Origin: Metabacillus sediminilitoris
GTDB lineage: Bacteria; Bacillota; Bacilli; Bacillales; Bacillaceae
Assembly: GCF_009720625.1 (NCBI RefSeq)
Contig: NZ_CP046266.1
Location: forward strand, 1,559,501 to 1,623,500
Reading direction: 5' to 3'
Length of the DNA stretch: 64,000 bases
Shown here: positions 55,016 to 63,738 of the stretch, piece after piece
Position numbering within the stretch: the first letter of the stretch is position 1
How the letters are laid out: the number at the start of each line of letters is the position of its first letter
Notes under the pieces: generated by a model
The model's input: only the letters and a program-made list of their open reading frames with translations
The model's database searches: none
Told to the model about the DNA's origin: nothing
Made by a program: the position numbers and the translations under genes

Positions 55016-56401
55016 TTAATAATACCGAATTTTACTGGTTTGTTTTTTCCAATGCTTTTTCATAAATAAACAAACGATAAAGATGATGGCCACAAATAAA
55101 ATACTGACGAAAAAACCAGGACGAATCGCTTTTTCAAATAATGTCCCCGTTATAGCGGCAATTATTAACAGAATACCTAAATAGGCATATAATTTGCTGC
55201 GCACTTTTAATGTCAGTAGGCGTAAGGCAGAAATAATAATAAAAAGCCAATTGTACAAAAGCAGAATGCCTGCTGCCGTTGTGATATATTCATAAATTTT
55301 TCCCGGCAGCAGTAAGGCTGTGATAATCGATGCCAATAAACCAACTGTTGCCAGTCCTAACGAAGCAAGTGGCAGGTTCTTTAATTTTTTACTCGTTTTC
55401 GCAAAAAAATGTGGTGCATCTCCATCCTTAGCTAATGTTGCAAGCAAATTTGTCACCCCATATAAGGAGGCAGTCATGGTTGAAAAACCAGCAATAATGA
55501 TTGCTCCGTTAAAGACATGAGGGAAAAAAGGCAGATGATAGTTTGCCATTGCTGTGACAAAGGGGCTTTCCTTTTCATTAAAAGCATCAAGAGAAACCAA
55601 TGTGACAGCAAGTCCCAGCGATAAAATATAAACGATTGTTAATGCCAAAAGCATAATTGTTCCTGCTTTTTGGGCATCTTCTTTCTTTTTTAACCGCATG
55701 GCCATAATCCCGATTACTTCAATACCGCCATAAGCATAAAAGGCATAGATGAGAGATGCCCAAAATCCTTTTACTCCATCTAGAAATAGCTGATCACCTG
55801 CAAGCGGAAAGCCGGATGGTTTTATATCACTTTGCAAGAAGCCAAACAAGGCAGCAGCTGCAAGAATAATAAACATGATAATAGCTGCAAATTTAACAAT
55901 CGCCAAAATGTCTTCAATTTTATCAAAGCCTTTTGTGCCTGTTAATACAACAAAAATCGAAAGAATGGCATATCCTGCGGCAAATACCCATAAAGGGATC
56001 GCAGGAAACCAAAAACGGGAAAGGATGGAAAGAGCGGTTAATTGGCTTCCCATCACGAGAATATTTGAGCACCAATAATTCCACCCACAGCTAAAACCAG
56101 CCCATTTACCATATGCCTTTCGCGCATAATAGCAAAAGGATCCTTCATGCGGATCTTTAGCTATCATTTTAGCTAAAATTTGAAAAACGATATGTGTTCC
56201 AAGTGCAGCTAAAAGAAAAGAAAAAACGATGGAGGCTCCGGTTACTTCGATTCCGATGCTTGAGCCAAGAAAGTAGCCTGTCCCGATCGTACAACCGACA
56301 CCGATTAACGATAACTGCCACCATTTTAAGTCTCCCTCAGTTTTCCCTTTGCTTGACTTTTGGCCTGCAGCTCCAGAACTACAGCTCATTTTGCTCATCA
56401 T
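55016..56401 (-). CDS. Amino-acid permease (APC superfamily, YbxG-like)
   Basis: A 461-residue transporter with about 12 membrane segments: GVGCTIGTGYFLGSSIGIEV in the first, AFYAYGGIEVIGIMAMRLKKKE in the sixth loop. This is the basic/neutral amino-acid permease branch (YbxG, YdgF, RocE relatives). AGGAGGTTT precedes ATG 56401. It is unrelated to the two PuuP-like permeases in detail. Its N-terminus carries an unusual polar extension (SKMSCSSGAAGQKSSKGKTE) before the first helix. Substrate not predictable. Confidence 0.85.
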   Translation of the reverse strand: MMSKMSCSSGAAGQKSSKGKTEGDLKWWQLSLIGVGCTIGTGYFLGSSIGIEVTGASIVFSFLLAALGTHIVFQILAKMIAKDPHEGSFCYYARKAYGKWAGFSCGWNYWCSNILVMGSQLTALSILSRFWFPAIPLWVFAAGYAILSIFVVLTGTKGFDKIEDILAIVKFAAIIMFIILAAAALFGFLQSDIKPSGFPLAGDQLFLDGVKGFWASLIYAFYAYGGIEVIGIMAMRLKKKEDAQKAGTIMLLALTIVYILSLGLAVTLVSLDAFNEKESPFVTAMANYHLPFFPHVFNGAIIIAGFSTMTASLYGVTNLLATLAKDGDAPHFFAKTSKKLKNLPLASLGLATVGLLASIITALLLPGKIYEYITTAAGILLLYNWLFIIISALRLLTLKVRSKLYAYLGILLIIAAITGTLFEKAIRPGFFVSILFVAIIFIVCLFMKKHWKKQTSKIRYY

Positions 56402-56421
56402 AAACCTCCTTCATTTCCTTA

Positions 56422-56853
56422 CTAAGTTTGCCTGGTTGAAAAATCAAAAGAAAAACCATCTACAGACGAAATTTTTCCACGCCACCATGTGCTGTTGGAG
56501 TAAGTTCTTTCAGCTGCTGCAGATAGGTATGTTGCATGCTTTAAATGAATAAAAGTTGGAGTGAATTCCTTTTCTTCGTTTTCAGAGTCCTCTTGCTTTT
56601 GTTTCGCATATGCTTCCTTTAGTGTATTAAATTTTTTAGAAAGGAATTTTGACATTGTTGTATCCTGTAACTGTTTGGATGATTCTGTCACACCTTCATA
56701 ATAGGCGCTAGCTCCAATAAGTGTACCTGAAATGATTGTACCGTTTACAACGATAGAGATTTCTACTTCAATCCCATCTTCCTCAACCAATGATAATAGC
56801 ATGAGTAAAACAGCATCATCTGTGCTTATTGGTTCTTGCTCTTTCTTTGCCAA
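56422..56853 (-). CDS. GvpU-like gas-vesicle accessory protein homologue
   Basis: About 143 residues from TTG 56853, preceded by AGAGGTGA; longer frames upstream are unsupported. It shows DDAVLLMLLSLVEEDGIEVE, ISIVVNGTIISGTLIGASAYYEGV and FIHLKHATYLSA. These resemble the small protein GvpU found with Bacillus gas-vesicle clusters and as an orphan in many bacilli. No other gvp gene is present here. A gas-vesicle function is therefore doubtful; the family name is used only for similarity. It precedes the permease gene by 20 bases and may share its transcript. Confidence 0.6.
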   Translation of the reverse strand: MAKKEQEPISTDDAVLLMLLSLVEEDGIEVEISIVVNGTIISGTLIGASAYYEGVTESSKQLQDTTMSKFLSKKFNTLKEAYAKQKQEDSENEEKEFTPTFIHLKHATYLSAAAERTYSNSTWWRGKISSVDGFSFDFSTRQT

Positions 56854-57107
56854 AGGATTCACCTCTTCATCATGATTTGTCCCATTCTTAACGGGCAGTA
56901 AAACCCCCTCCTCAAGATTTAAGGGAAGCAATGAAGATAGGGTATGGTATAACTGCCCGTAAAGATCCGACGAAGGACAGGATGTCCAAGTCAGGCAAGA
57001 CATAAGGACGTGGCGTTTTATGCGTGATAAGTCTCGCTATCCATCAGTGGGGGATGAAGAAAACCCTCACTAATGGAAGTGTCTCGCTTTATTTATTGAC
57101 AAGAGTC

Positions 57108-57380
57108 TTACATGTTTTCCGTATCTTTATCTTTTTCATCATGTGGAGGATGTGCCCCCGGGAATTGTCTAGGAAGATCTTGATGCAGATTGCGGTTTTC
57201 ATATGTGAAATTACTTCTGTATTGTTGACCTTCGATCCAAGGTGTGTGCTTATTTTCAACTGGTTGATGTTTATTAATGGATGAACCAAAAGGACCTTCA
57301 GGAAATTCCTCTGCTGTTAAAAATTTCTTTTGAGCTTCTACATTAGAAAAATCAGTGTATTCTTCATCTCTTTCACTCAT
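57108..57380 (-). CDS. 90-residue conserved acidic cytosolic protein
   Basis: A hydrophilic 90-residue protein reading MSERDEEYTDFSNVEAQKKF and then TAEEFPEGPFGSSINKHQPV, ENKHTPWIEGQQYRSNFTYE and DLPRQFPGAHPPHDE. TAGGAGGT is six bases from ATG. The 'FPEGPFGS...PVENKxTPW' pattern recurs in small Bacillaceae proteins of unknown function (YbyB-like, as I recall). It is probably largely unstructured. No partner is evident; a divergent ABC ATPase gene follows. Confidence 0.65.
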   Translation of the reverse strand: MSERDEEYTDFSNVEAQKKFLTAEEFPEGPFGSSINKHQPVENKHTPWIEGQQYRSNFTYENRNLHQDLPRQFPGAHPPHDEKDKDTENM

Positions 57381-57576
57381 GTACAGACCTCCTATGTATT
57401 AGTTTGTTCAAGGCATGGAACGGAATGCACGTCATATAAAGGTTATTTATTTCACTTTGAGCCTTTTAAATAGTTTGACCGGAATCAAATTTTTTATGAA
57501 CGTATTTATGATTGATTTAAGATAAAGAAAGGATATGAACGATAGAAAGAGAATTAGCTATAATGAGGTGAGAAGA

Positions 57577-58371
57577 GTGACAAATTTAATTGAACTATCA
57601 AATGTATCATTAAAAAGAAATGGGAATTGGATTTTAAAAGAGATCAGTTGGAACATACAAAAGGATCAGCATTGGGTATTGTATGGGTTAAATGGTGCTG
57701 GGAAAACAGCGCTTTTAGATATGCTTTGTGCTTATTATTTTCCAACAGAAGGATATGTATCGGTATTAGGAAAAGTATTTGGCCGTGATTATTTAGCTGA
57801 AAAACTGCGGCAAAAAATCGGTCTTGTTTCATCACGGTTACAACAAAAGCTGTATCCGTCAGATACAGCCTATCAGATCGTATTAAGCGGGGCTTTTGCT
57901 TCAATCGGGTTATATGAGAGCCCGACAGATGAGATGAGACAAAAGGCGATTGGATTATTAGAGGAATTACAATGTTTATCATATGCGGATAGAATTTATG
58001 AAACTCTTTCACAAGGAGAAAGACAAAGGATTTTAATTGCCCGGGCGTTAATGGCTGATCCTGAATTATTAATTTTAGATGAACCAACAACAGGCTTGGA
58101 TTTTCTTGCACGTGAACAGCTCTTACAAGCATTAGAGACGATTCATTTGCGGACAAATGCACCTACGTTCCTATATGTAACACATCATGTTGAAGAAATA
58201 TTACCTATCTTTAGTCATACGCTGCTATTAAAAAAAGGGCAGGTTTTTGATTCTGGATTAACTTCAGAGATGATAACAACTGAAAAGCTTTCACAGCTTT
58301 TTGAGTGTGATGTTAACGTAACATGGAAGAATGAACGAGCTAGTATTAGAAAACGATTAGTCAATAGATAG
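57577..58371 (+). CDS. ABC transporter ATP-binding protein (YlmA-like)
   Basis: A 264-residue ABC ATPase. It has Walker A GLNGAGKTALLD, Q-loop region KIGLVSSRLQQKL, signature LSQGERQRI, Walker B ELLILDEPTTGLD and the H-loop in YVTHHVEEI. I chose GTG 57577, with GAGGTGA upstream; the in-frame ATG 57535 would add 14 basic residues. Stand-alone relatives (B. subtilis YlmA) have no adjacent permease gene, and none is found here. Function unknown; the PXXIFxHTLLLKKGQV ending is as in YlmA-type proteins. Confidence 0.85.
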   Translation: MTNLIELSNVSLKRNGNWILKEISWNIQKDQHWVLYGLNGAGKTALLDMLCAYYFPTEGYVSVLGKVFGRDYLAEKLRQKIGLVSSRLQQKLYPSDTAYQIVLSGAFASIGLYESPTDEMRQKAIGLLEELQCLSYADRIYETLSQGERQRILIARALMADPELLILDEPTTGLDFLAREQLLQALETIHLRTNAPTFLYVTHHVEEILPIFSHTLLLKKGQVFDSGLTSEMITTEKLSQLFECDVNVTWKNERASIRKRLVNR

Positions 58372-58600
58372 GGGACAACAAAATTTAAACATGTTGAATG
58401 GAGACTACGATGTTTTGGAATAATTTAAGAAGGGTCAGTTGTTCTACATGTTGTTGTACCTGCTAGAATTGTTTACCAAACGAAACTTTTTTGGACGGAT
58501 ATTACTAGTATTGAATAACGAAACAAGATTGCTATAGACCCACATGATTGTTACTTGTTATTATGTTCAAGTAATTGAAAAGTGGAGGCGGATACATAAA

Positions 58601-59470
58601 ATGGAAGAACAAAAATATAGCGATTTGAAATTAGGGGAACGAGGAGTTATTGTCAGTATCATCGCCTATATTTTTTTATCAGCAATAAAATTATGTGTTG
58701 GTTATATGGCAAATTCCGAAGCTCTTAAAGCAGATGGATTGAACAATGCAACAGATATTATTGCTTCAATTGCTGTGTTAATTGGACTGAAGGTATCACA
58801 AAAACCTGCTGATAAGGACCATCCTTATGGTCATTGGAAGGCTGAAACTGTTGCTTCAATGGTTGCATCTTTTATTATGATCGTTGTTGGTATTCAAGTT
58901 TTAGTTGGAGCGATCCAATCTGTTTTTAATAATCATAATGAAGCACCTGATTTAATTTCTGCTTGGACAGGAATCTTTTGTGCAGTCGTTATGTATTTTG
59001 TTTTTCGATATAATAGTAAATTAGGAAAGAAAATTAAAAGCCAGGGGCTAATGGCTGCAGCAAAAGATAATTTGTCAGATGCATTGGTAAGTATTGGAAC
59101 TGTTATTGGTATTATTGGTTCTCAATTTGCTCTTCCATGGCTTGATCCTCTGACTGCCCTGGTTGTGGGATTGTTAATTTGTAAAACAGCATGGGATATT
59201 TTCCGGGATGCATCACATCATTTAACAGACGGTTACGATACAGAGAAGATTCAGGAATTTAAACAAACGGTGCTTTCACAATATGGTGTAAAGGGTGTAA
59301 AAGATATTAAAGCAAGGAACTATGGAAATAATTCTGTCGTTGACATTGTAATCCTTGTGAATTCAAACCTCGGAATTCGTGATGCACATGATATTTCAAC
59401 AAAAGTAGAAGATGTCCTTAAAAAGAAACATGATGTGTATGACGTACATGTTCATGTTGAACCGAATTAA
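58601..59470 (+). CDS. Cation diffusion facilitator (CDF) exporter
   Basis: A 289-residue CDF protein with six membrane segments. Metal-binding residues are in ALKADGLNNATDIIAS and AKDNLSDALVSIG, and the KDHPYGHWKAETVASM loop is typical of Mn/Zn-type CDFs (YdbO/YeaB). A C-terminal cytoplasmic metal-sensing domain ends HDVYDVHVHVEPN. ATG 58601 is preceded by GTGGAGGCGG; the longer frame from 58544 is unsupported. The conserved N..D pair in the second helix (NNATD) rather than H..D suggests Mn2+ over Zn2+. Confidence 0.85.
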   Translation: MEEQKYSDLKLGERGVIVSIIAYIFLSAIKLCVGYMANSEALKADGLNNATDIIASIAVLIGLKVSQKPADKDHPYGHWKAETVASMVASFIMIVVGIQVLVGAIQSVFNNHNEAPDLISAWTGIFCAVVMYFVFRYNSKLGKKIKSQGLMAAAKDNLSDALVSIGTVIGIIGSQFALPWLDPLTALVVGLLICKTAWDIFRDASHHLTDGYDTEKIQEFKQTVLSQYGVKGVKDIKARNYGNNSVVDIVILVNSNLGIRDAHDISTKVEDVLKKKHDVYDVHVHVEPN

Positions 59471-59490
59471 TGGCAGTCATTTAGAGGTCA

Positions 59491-59556
59491 GGCCCCTTAG
59501 ACCAAAATGTAGAACTTTTAAAGTCCTACATATTGGTTTAAGGGGCCCTTTATTTT
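59491..59556 (+). terminator. Long terminator after the CDF gene
   Basis: GGCCCCTTAGACCAAAATGTAG (59491-59512, broken here as one arm) pairs with the complementary arm around 59525-59547, followed by CTTTATTTT. A few mismatches near AAAATG/CATATT. Confidence 0.85.
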
Positions 59557-59608
59557 GTAGCATCAATTTGTCGTACAATAACTCCTTGTTTTAACCCATC
59601 TAAAAATT

Positions 59609-60619
59609 TCAACTAAATCTTTCATCTGCTTTTACATCAGCTGGAGGTGAACAAGAACCTCTTTTCGTTATGACAGGTTCCATAACTTCAGTTAGAGGGA
59701 AGGAATTGGTTTTGTTGATAAGGTCTAGCAAGGAATTGACCATTTTTTCTGCTAATTCACCAATTGGAACACCTACACTAGTTAAAGGGGTTTCTAATCT
59801 AGCCATTTGCGGAATATTATCATATGAAATAATAGATATATCTTCAGGAACCTTTAATTTACATTCATTAACCGCTCTTAAAATTCCAACACTAAGATCA
59901 TAGCTTCCACTAATTAATGCAGTCGGAATCGTTGGGCCTTGTAATAATTTTTTGGTGGCTGTATAGCCATCAAACCATGTCAAACCATCAGTATTTATTG
60001 TACTATTTTCATCTGTTTTTAAGCCAATCTCATCCATTGCAACATGGAACCCTTTAAGTTTTTCAATTTGCCGTTTATCTTTATGTGATGGGTAACCTAT
60101 GTAGCTAATTTTTTGGTGACCCAAATTATTCAGATATGAGACTGCTTCATAGATTGCTTTCCGATGATTAACATCAATAATGGGATAAGGATTATTATTT
60201 GCAACCCCATAAGTTAAAATAGGGAGAGTTGATTCAAATGTTTTAACAAGTGGAGTTTCACCTTCGAAGATAATAACTCCATCTACCCTGAATTTATTGA
60301 ACATTTCCACTGCATGATTCGTATCATTGATTGAAAGCATCATAAAATAGTTATTCTTCACAACTTGGTTATTTATTTCTGTAACAAGAGTTGATAAAGC
60401 TGTTTGTTCAATTGTAGGCCAAACAAGGCCAATCGTGTTACTTTTTTTTGACACTAAATTTTTTGCGACAAAGTTTGGAGTATATCCTAAGTCTTTGGCT
60501 ACCTGTAATATTTTTTTCTTTGTATCAGGTTTTACGAGCGGGCTATCATTTAAAGCCTTTGAAACGGTTGAATAGCTTACTCCAGATACTTGTGCAATAT
60601 CTTTTATAGTTACACTCAT
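59609..60619 (-). CDS. LacI-family transcriptional repressor
   Basis: A 336-residue LacI/GalR regulator. The DNA-binding helix-turn-helix and hinge are MSVTIKDIAQVSGVSYSTVS and ALNDSPLVKPDTKKKI...LGYTPNFVAKNL, with a periplasmic-binding-type effector domain (NTIGLVWPTIEQ onwards). ATG 60619 is set by TGGAGG six bases upstream; the longer frame from 60730 includes operator DNA. It diverges from the TRAP operon. Two AACAACGTTGTT palindromes between the genes are the likely operators. The effector is probably the sugar imported by the TRAP system. Confidence 0.9.
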   Translation of the reverse strand: MSVTIKDIAQVSGVSYSTVSKALNDSPLVKPDTKKKILQVAKDLGYTPNFVAKNLVSKKSNTIGLVWPTIEQTALSTLVTEINNQVVKNNYFMMLSINDTNHAVEMFNKFRVDGVIIFEGETPLVKTFESTLPILTYGVANNNPYPIIDVNHRKAIYEAVSYLNNLGHQKISYIGYPSHKDKRQIEKLKGFHVAMDEIGLKTDENSTINTDGLTWFDGYTATKKLLQGPTIPTALISGSYDLSVGILRAVNECKLKVPEDISIISYDNIPQMARLETPLTSVGVPIGELAEKMVNSLLDLINKTNSFPLTEVMEPVITKRGSCSPPADVKADERFS

Positions 60620-60688
60620 CATTAACCTCCACAAAATGATAAAAAGAAAACGTTGAAAATTTGTAAAGGAGAACGTATAATGCAAAAT

Positions 60689-60700
60689 AACAACGTTGTT
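60689..60700. promoter_or_regulatory. LacI-type operator O1
   Basis: AACAACGTTGTT, a perfect 12-bp palindrome overlapping the -35 box of the TRAP promoter. Its centre is 63 bp from that of O2. Confidence 0.8.
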
Positions 60701-60724
60701 AAAACGAATTATACATGATAGAAT
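60696..60724 (+). promoter_or_regulatory. Sigma-A promoter of the TRAP operon
   Basis: TTGTTA (60696-60701), 17 bases, TAGAAT (60719-60724). Both operators lie across or just after it, so repressor binding should block it. Confidence 0.7.
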
Positions 60725-60739
60725 CATCACTGTACACTT

Positions 60740-60775
60740 CTAGCGAAAAATAACAACGTTGTTATTTTTCGCTAG
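60740..60775. promoter_or_regulatory. LacI-type operator O2 within a perfect 36-bp palindrome
   Basis: AACAACGTTGTT (60752-60763) is the centre of a perfect palindrome whose arms run from 60740 to 60775, beginning CTAGCGAAAAAT. It lies between the -10 box and the first TRAP gene. Confidence 0.85.
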
Positions 60776-60834
60776 AATACAAAACAAAATGCCATTCATA
60801 GAAATCAGATGAATGAATAATGGGGGGAGACTTC

Positions 60835-61842
60835 TTGAAAAAGATTTTTTTGAGTATTATTGTATGCGCTTTATTGGTGGGGATCCTTTCCTCTTGCAGC
60901 AATACAGCATCAGGGGATGAAAACTCTGTTACATTGCGGTTGGCACACAACCAAAGTGAGACTCACCCCGTTCATAAGTCATTAGTAGAATTTGCTGGGC
61001 TTGTGGAGGAGAAAACAAATGGATCAATAAAAGTGCAATTATATCCAAATGGCCAGCTAGGGTCTGAGCGTGAAGTGATTGAGTTAACACAGACTGGAGC
61101 AGTTGATGTAGCTAAGGTCAGTGCAAGTGCATTAGAGAGCTTTAACGAAGTTTACTCCTTATTTAGCCTTCCTTACTTATTTGATAATAAGGAACATTAT
61201 TATAGTGTTATGAACAGCGATATTGCACAGGATATTTATCAAACGACAGATAAAATAGGTTTTATCGGTTTAACGTTTTATGATTCAGGCATTCGTAACT
61301 TTTATACGAAAAATACGCCGATCATGCATCCAGACGATTTAAAAGGCTTAAAGATTCGCGTACAGCCGAGTGCCACAGCGATCGAGATGATTAAATTAAT
61401 GGGTGGAGCTCCTACCCCGATGTCATTTGGTGAAGTGTATACGGCTATGCAGTCAGGTGTTATCGATGGTTCTGAAAATAATGAAACCGCTTTAACTGAC
61501 AACAATCACGGAGAGGTTGCTAAACAATACTCATATAGTGAACATTCAATTGTTCCGGATATTCTGATCATGAGCAATGAAAAATGGCAGGAGCTAACCG
61601 AAGAACAAAAACAAGCAATCTCTGAAGCTGCTAAAGAATCAACAGCGTTTCATAAAATAGTGTGGGATGAAGCAATCGAAACAGCAGTGAAGGATGCGAA
61701 GGAAAAGGGTGTAACGTTTAGTACACCAGACAAAGAGCCTTTCCAAAAAGCGGTTCAGCCACTTCATGAAAAGTTCTCCGAAATGGAATCGACAGGAAAA
61801 TATTACAAAGAAATTCGTGAAATGGTAAATCAAGAAGAATAA
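60835..61842 (+). CDS. TRAP transporter substrate-binding lipoprotein (DctP)
   Basis: A 335-residue extracytoplasmic solute receptor starting at TTG 60835, with GGGGGGAG upstream (ATG 60820 overlaps it). The signal peptide ends in a lipobox (LVGILSSC), so it is membrane-anchored as expected in a Gram-positive. DctP marks include LRLAHNQSETHPVHKSLVEF, the arginine region LKGLKIRVQPSATAIEMIKL (ligand carboxylate-binding Arg) and GEVYTAMQSGVIDGSENN. The arginine suggests the solute bears a carboxylate or similar anion. First gene of the TRAP operon. Confidence 0.92.
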   Translation: MKKIFLSIIVCALLVGILSSCSNTASGDENSVTLRLAHNQSETHPVHKSLVEFAGLVEEKTNGSIKVQLYPNGQLGSEREVIELTQTGAVDVAKVSASALESFNEVYSLFSLPYLFDNKEHYYSVMNSDIAQDIYQTTDKIGFIGLTFYDSGIRNFYTKNTPIMHPDDLKGLKIRVQPSATAIEMIKLMGGAPTPMSFGEVYTAMQSGVIDGSENNETALTDNNHGEVAKQYSYSEHSIVPDILIMSNEKWQELTEEQKQAISEAAKESTAFHKIVWDEAIETAVKDAKEKGVTFSTPDKEPFQKAVQPLHEKFSEMESTGKYYKEIREMVNQEE

Positions 61843-61866
61843 TGTAATAAAAAGGTGGGGATTAAC

Positions 61867-62400
61867 ATGCAGACAGTAAGAAAATGGGTAGACCAAACAC
61901 TTGCATTTTTAACATGTACGTTAATGGGGATCATGGTCCTAATTTCAATCTGGCAAGTATTTACGAGGTATGTATTGAATGCTCCAAGTACGTTTTCCGA
62001 GGAATTTTTAAGATATTCATTAATTTGGGTGTCTATGCTTGGCTCAGCTTATGTGTTTGGGAGAAAGAAGCATTTTGCAATCGAATTTATCATAGAAAAA
62101 TTATCAAAAAAGAAAGCGCTTATTATGAACGTTTTGATTGAAATCGTTATTATTAGCTTTGCTATCATCGTTATGGTCATCGGAGGTTCAAAAACCGTTC
62201 TGACTACGATGGCACAATCTTCTGCTGGACTTGGGATACCAATGGGGTATGTTTATCTCTCTCTTCCTGTAAGCGGTATTCTCATTACTGGTTATAGTTT
62301 GCTTAGTCTTATTGAGGCGAAAAACAAACCTGAGGTAGATTTAGTAAATGATGATTTAGAAATGTCCTATCAAAAATTAAAAAGTAAAATATTAGAATAA
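61867..62400 (+). CDS. TRAP transporter small membrane subunit (DctQ)
   Basis: A 177-residue protein with four membrane segments and the DctQ-family QVFTRYVLNAPSTFSEEFLRYSLIWVSMLGSA block. ATG 61867 has AAGGTGGGG upstream; an in-frame GTG 61855 overlaps it. It follows DctP by 24 bases and precedes DctM by 16 bases. Its role is to bridge the receptor and DctM. Confidence 0.9.
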   Translation: MQTVRKWVDQTLAFLTCTLMGIMVLISIWQVFTRYVLNAPSTFSEEFLRYSLIWVSMLGSAYVFGRKKHFAIEFIIEKLSKKKALIMNVLIEIVIISFAIIVMVIGGSKTVLTTMAQSSAGLGIPMGYVYLSLPVSGILITGYSLLSLIEAKNKPEVDLVNDDLEMSYQKLKSKILE

Positions 62401-62416
62401 TAGGGGGTTGCATGAC

Positions 62417-63712
62417 ATGACTTTAACAGCAGGTCTCATTCTGTTGGCAGTATTTTTTATACTGCTGTTTGCAGGAGTTCCAATCGCAATTAGTATTGCA
62501 GGAGCTTCCATTGCAACTATGTTAATCATATTCCCGTTTGATGTCGCAGTTTTTACATCTGCACAAAAGATGGTCACGGGACTTGATAGTTTTGCCTTAT
62601 TAGCTGTTCCATTCTTTGTATTATCTGGGATTATTATGAATAATGGAGGGATTGCGATAAGGTTAATTAATCTAGCGAAGGTACTAGCCGGACGTACGCC
62701 GGGTTCATTAGATCATACGAATGTAATTGGTAATATGCTTTTCGGGTCAATTTCAGGTTCTTCAGTAGCTGCAGCTGCAGCAATTGGCGGCGTAATGGCC
62801 CCTTTACAAGAGAAAGATGGCTATGATCGAACGTACTCAGCAGCAGTAAATATTGCCTCTGCACCAACAGGACTATTAATCCCGCCAAGCGGTTTGCTCA
62901 TTATTTATTCTTTAGTAAGTGGTGGTACTTCGGTTGCTGCATTATTCATGGCTGGTTATCTACCTGGAATTTTGTGGGGTCTATCGACTATGGTCGTTGC
63001 CTACTTCATTGCGAAAAAAAAGAAGTATCCAATTACAAATAAGGTTACTTTCAAACAAGGCTTAAAGGTATTTCTTGATGCTATACCAAGTCTGTTACTA
63101 ATTTTCATCGTTCTTGGAGGAATCATTTACGGGGTTTTTACAGCAACAGAAGGAGCAGCGATTGCTGTTGCTTATTCAATCATTCTATCGATTATCTATA
63201 AATCTTTCAGTCTAAAAAAGCTTCCTGCTATGCTTCTCGAAACAGTTGAAATGACTGCGGTGATTATGTTAGTCATTGCAACATCGACAATCTTATCAAT
63301 CGTCATGTCATTTACAGGTATACCAGAAGCGATCAGCACCGGGGTTTTAGGACTAACAGATAACCCGATTATTATTTTGCTTATGATGAATGTCATATTA
63401 TTAATTATTGGAACATTTATAGATTTAGCACCAGCAGTGCTAATTTTCACACCAATCTTTTTGCCGATAGTTTCATCATTTGGCATGGATCCAGTCCATT
63501 TTGGAATCATGATGGCGTTTAATCTCTGTATCGGAAATATTACTCCGCCAGTAGGTGGTGCACTTTTTGCCGGATGCAGTGTTGGAAAGGTGAGTATCGA
63601 ACAAGTAACGAAACCTCTTTTTCCATTTTACGGAGCGATCACCATCGTTCTTTTACTAGTAACGTATATTCCAGAAATCAGCTTATTTTTACCTAAACTA
63701 TTTGGCTTGTAA
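62417..63712 (+). CDS. TRAP transporter large membrane subunit (DctM)
   Basis: A 431-residue sodium-coupled permease with about 12 membrane segments. It has SGSSVAAAAAIGGVMAPLQEKDGYDRTYSAAVN and IASAPTGLLIPPSGLLIIYS, and late PVHFGIMMAFNLCIGNITPPVGGALF, all typical of DctM/SiaM. ATG 62417 follows AGGGGGTTG; an in-frame TTG 62408 overlaps it. With DctP and DctQ it makes a complete importer. Confidence 0.92.
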   Translation: MTLTAGLILLAVFFILLFAGVPIAISIAGASIATMLIIFPFDVAVFTSAQKMVTGLDSFALLAVPFFVLSGIIMNNGGIAIRLINLAKVLAGRTPGSLDHTNVIGNMLFGSISGSSVAAAAAIGGVMAPLQEKDGYDRTYSAAVNIASAPTGLLIPPSGLLIIYSLVSGGTSVAALFMAGYLPGILWGLSTMVVAYFIAKKKKYPITNKVTFKQGLKVFLDAIPSLLLIFIVLGGIIYGVFTATEGAAIAVAYSIILSIIYKSFSLKKLPAMLLETVEMTAVIMLVIATSTILSIVMSFTGIPEAISTGVLGLTDNPIIILLMMNVILLIIGTFIDLAPAVLIFTPIFLPIVSSFGMDPVHFGIMMAFNLCIGNITPPVGGALFAGCSVGKVSIEQVTKPLFPFYGAITIVLLLVTYIPEISLFLPKLFGL

Positions 63713-63738
63713 AACATTTACAGATAAGGAGACATCAA

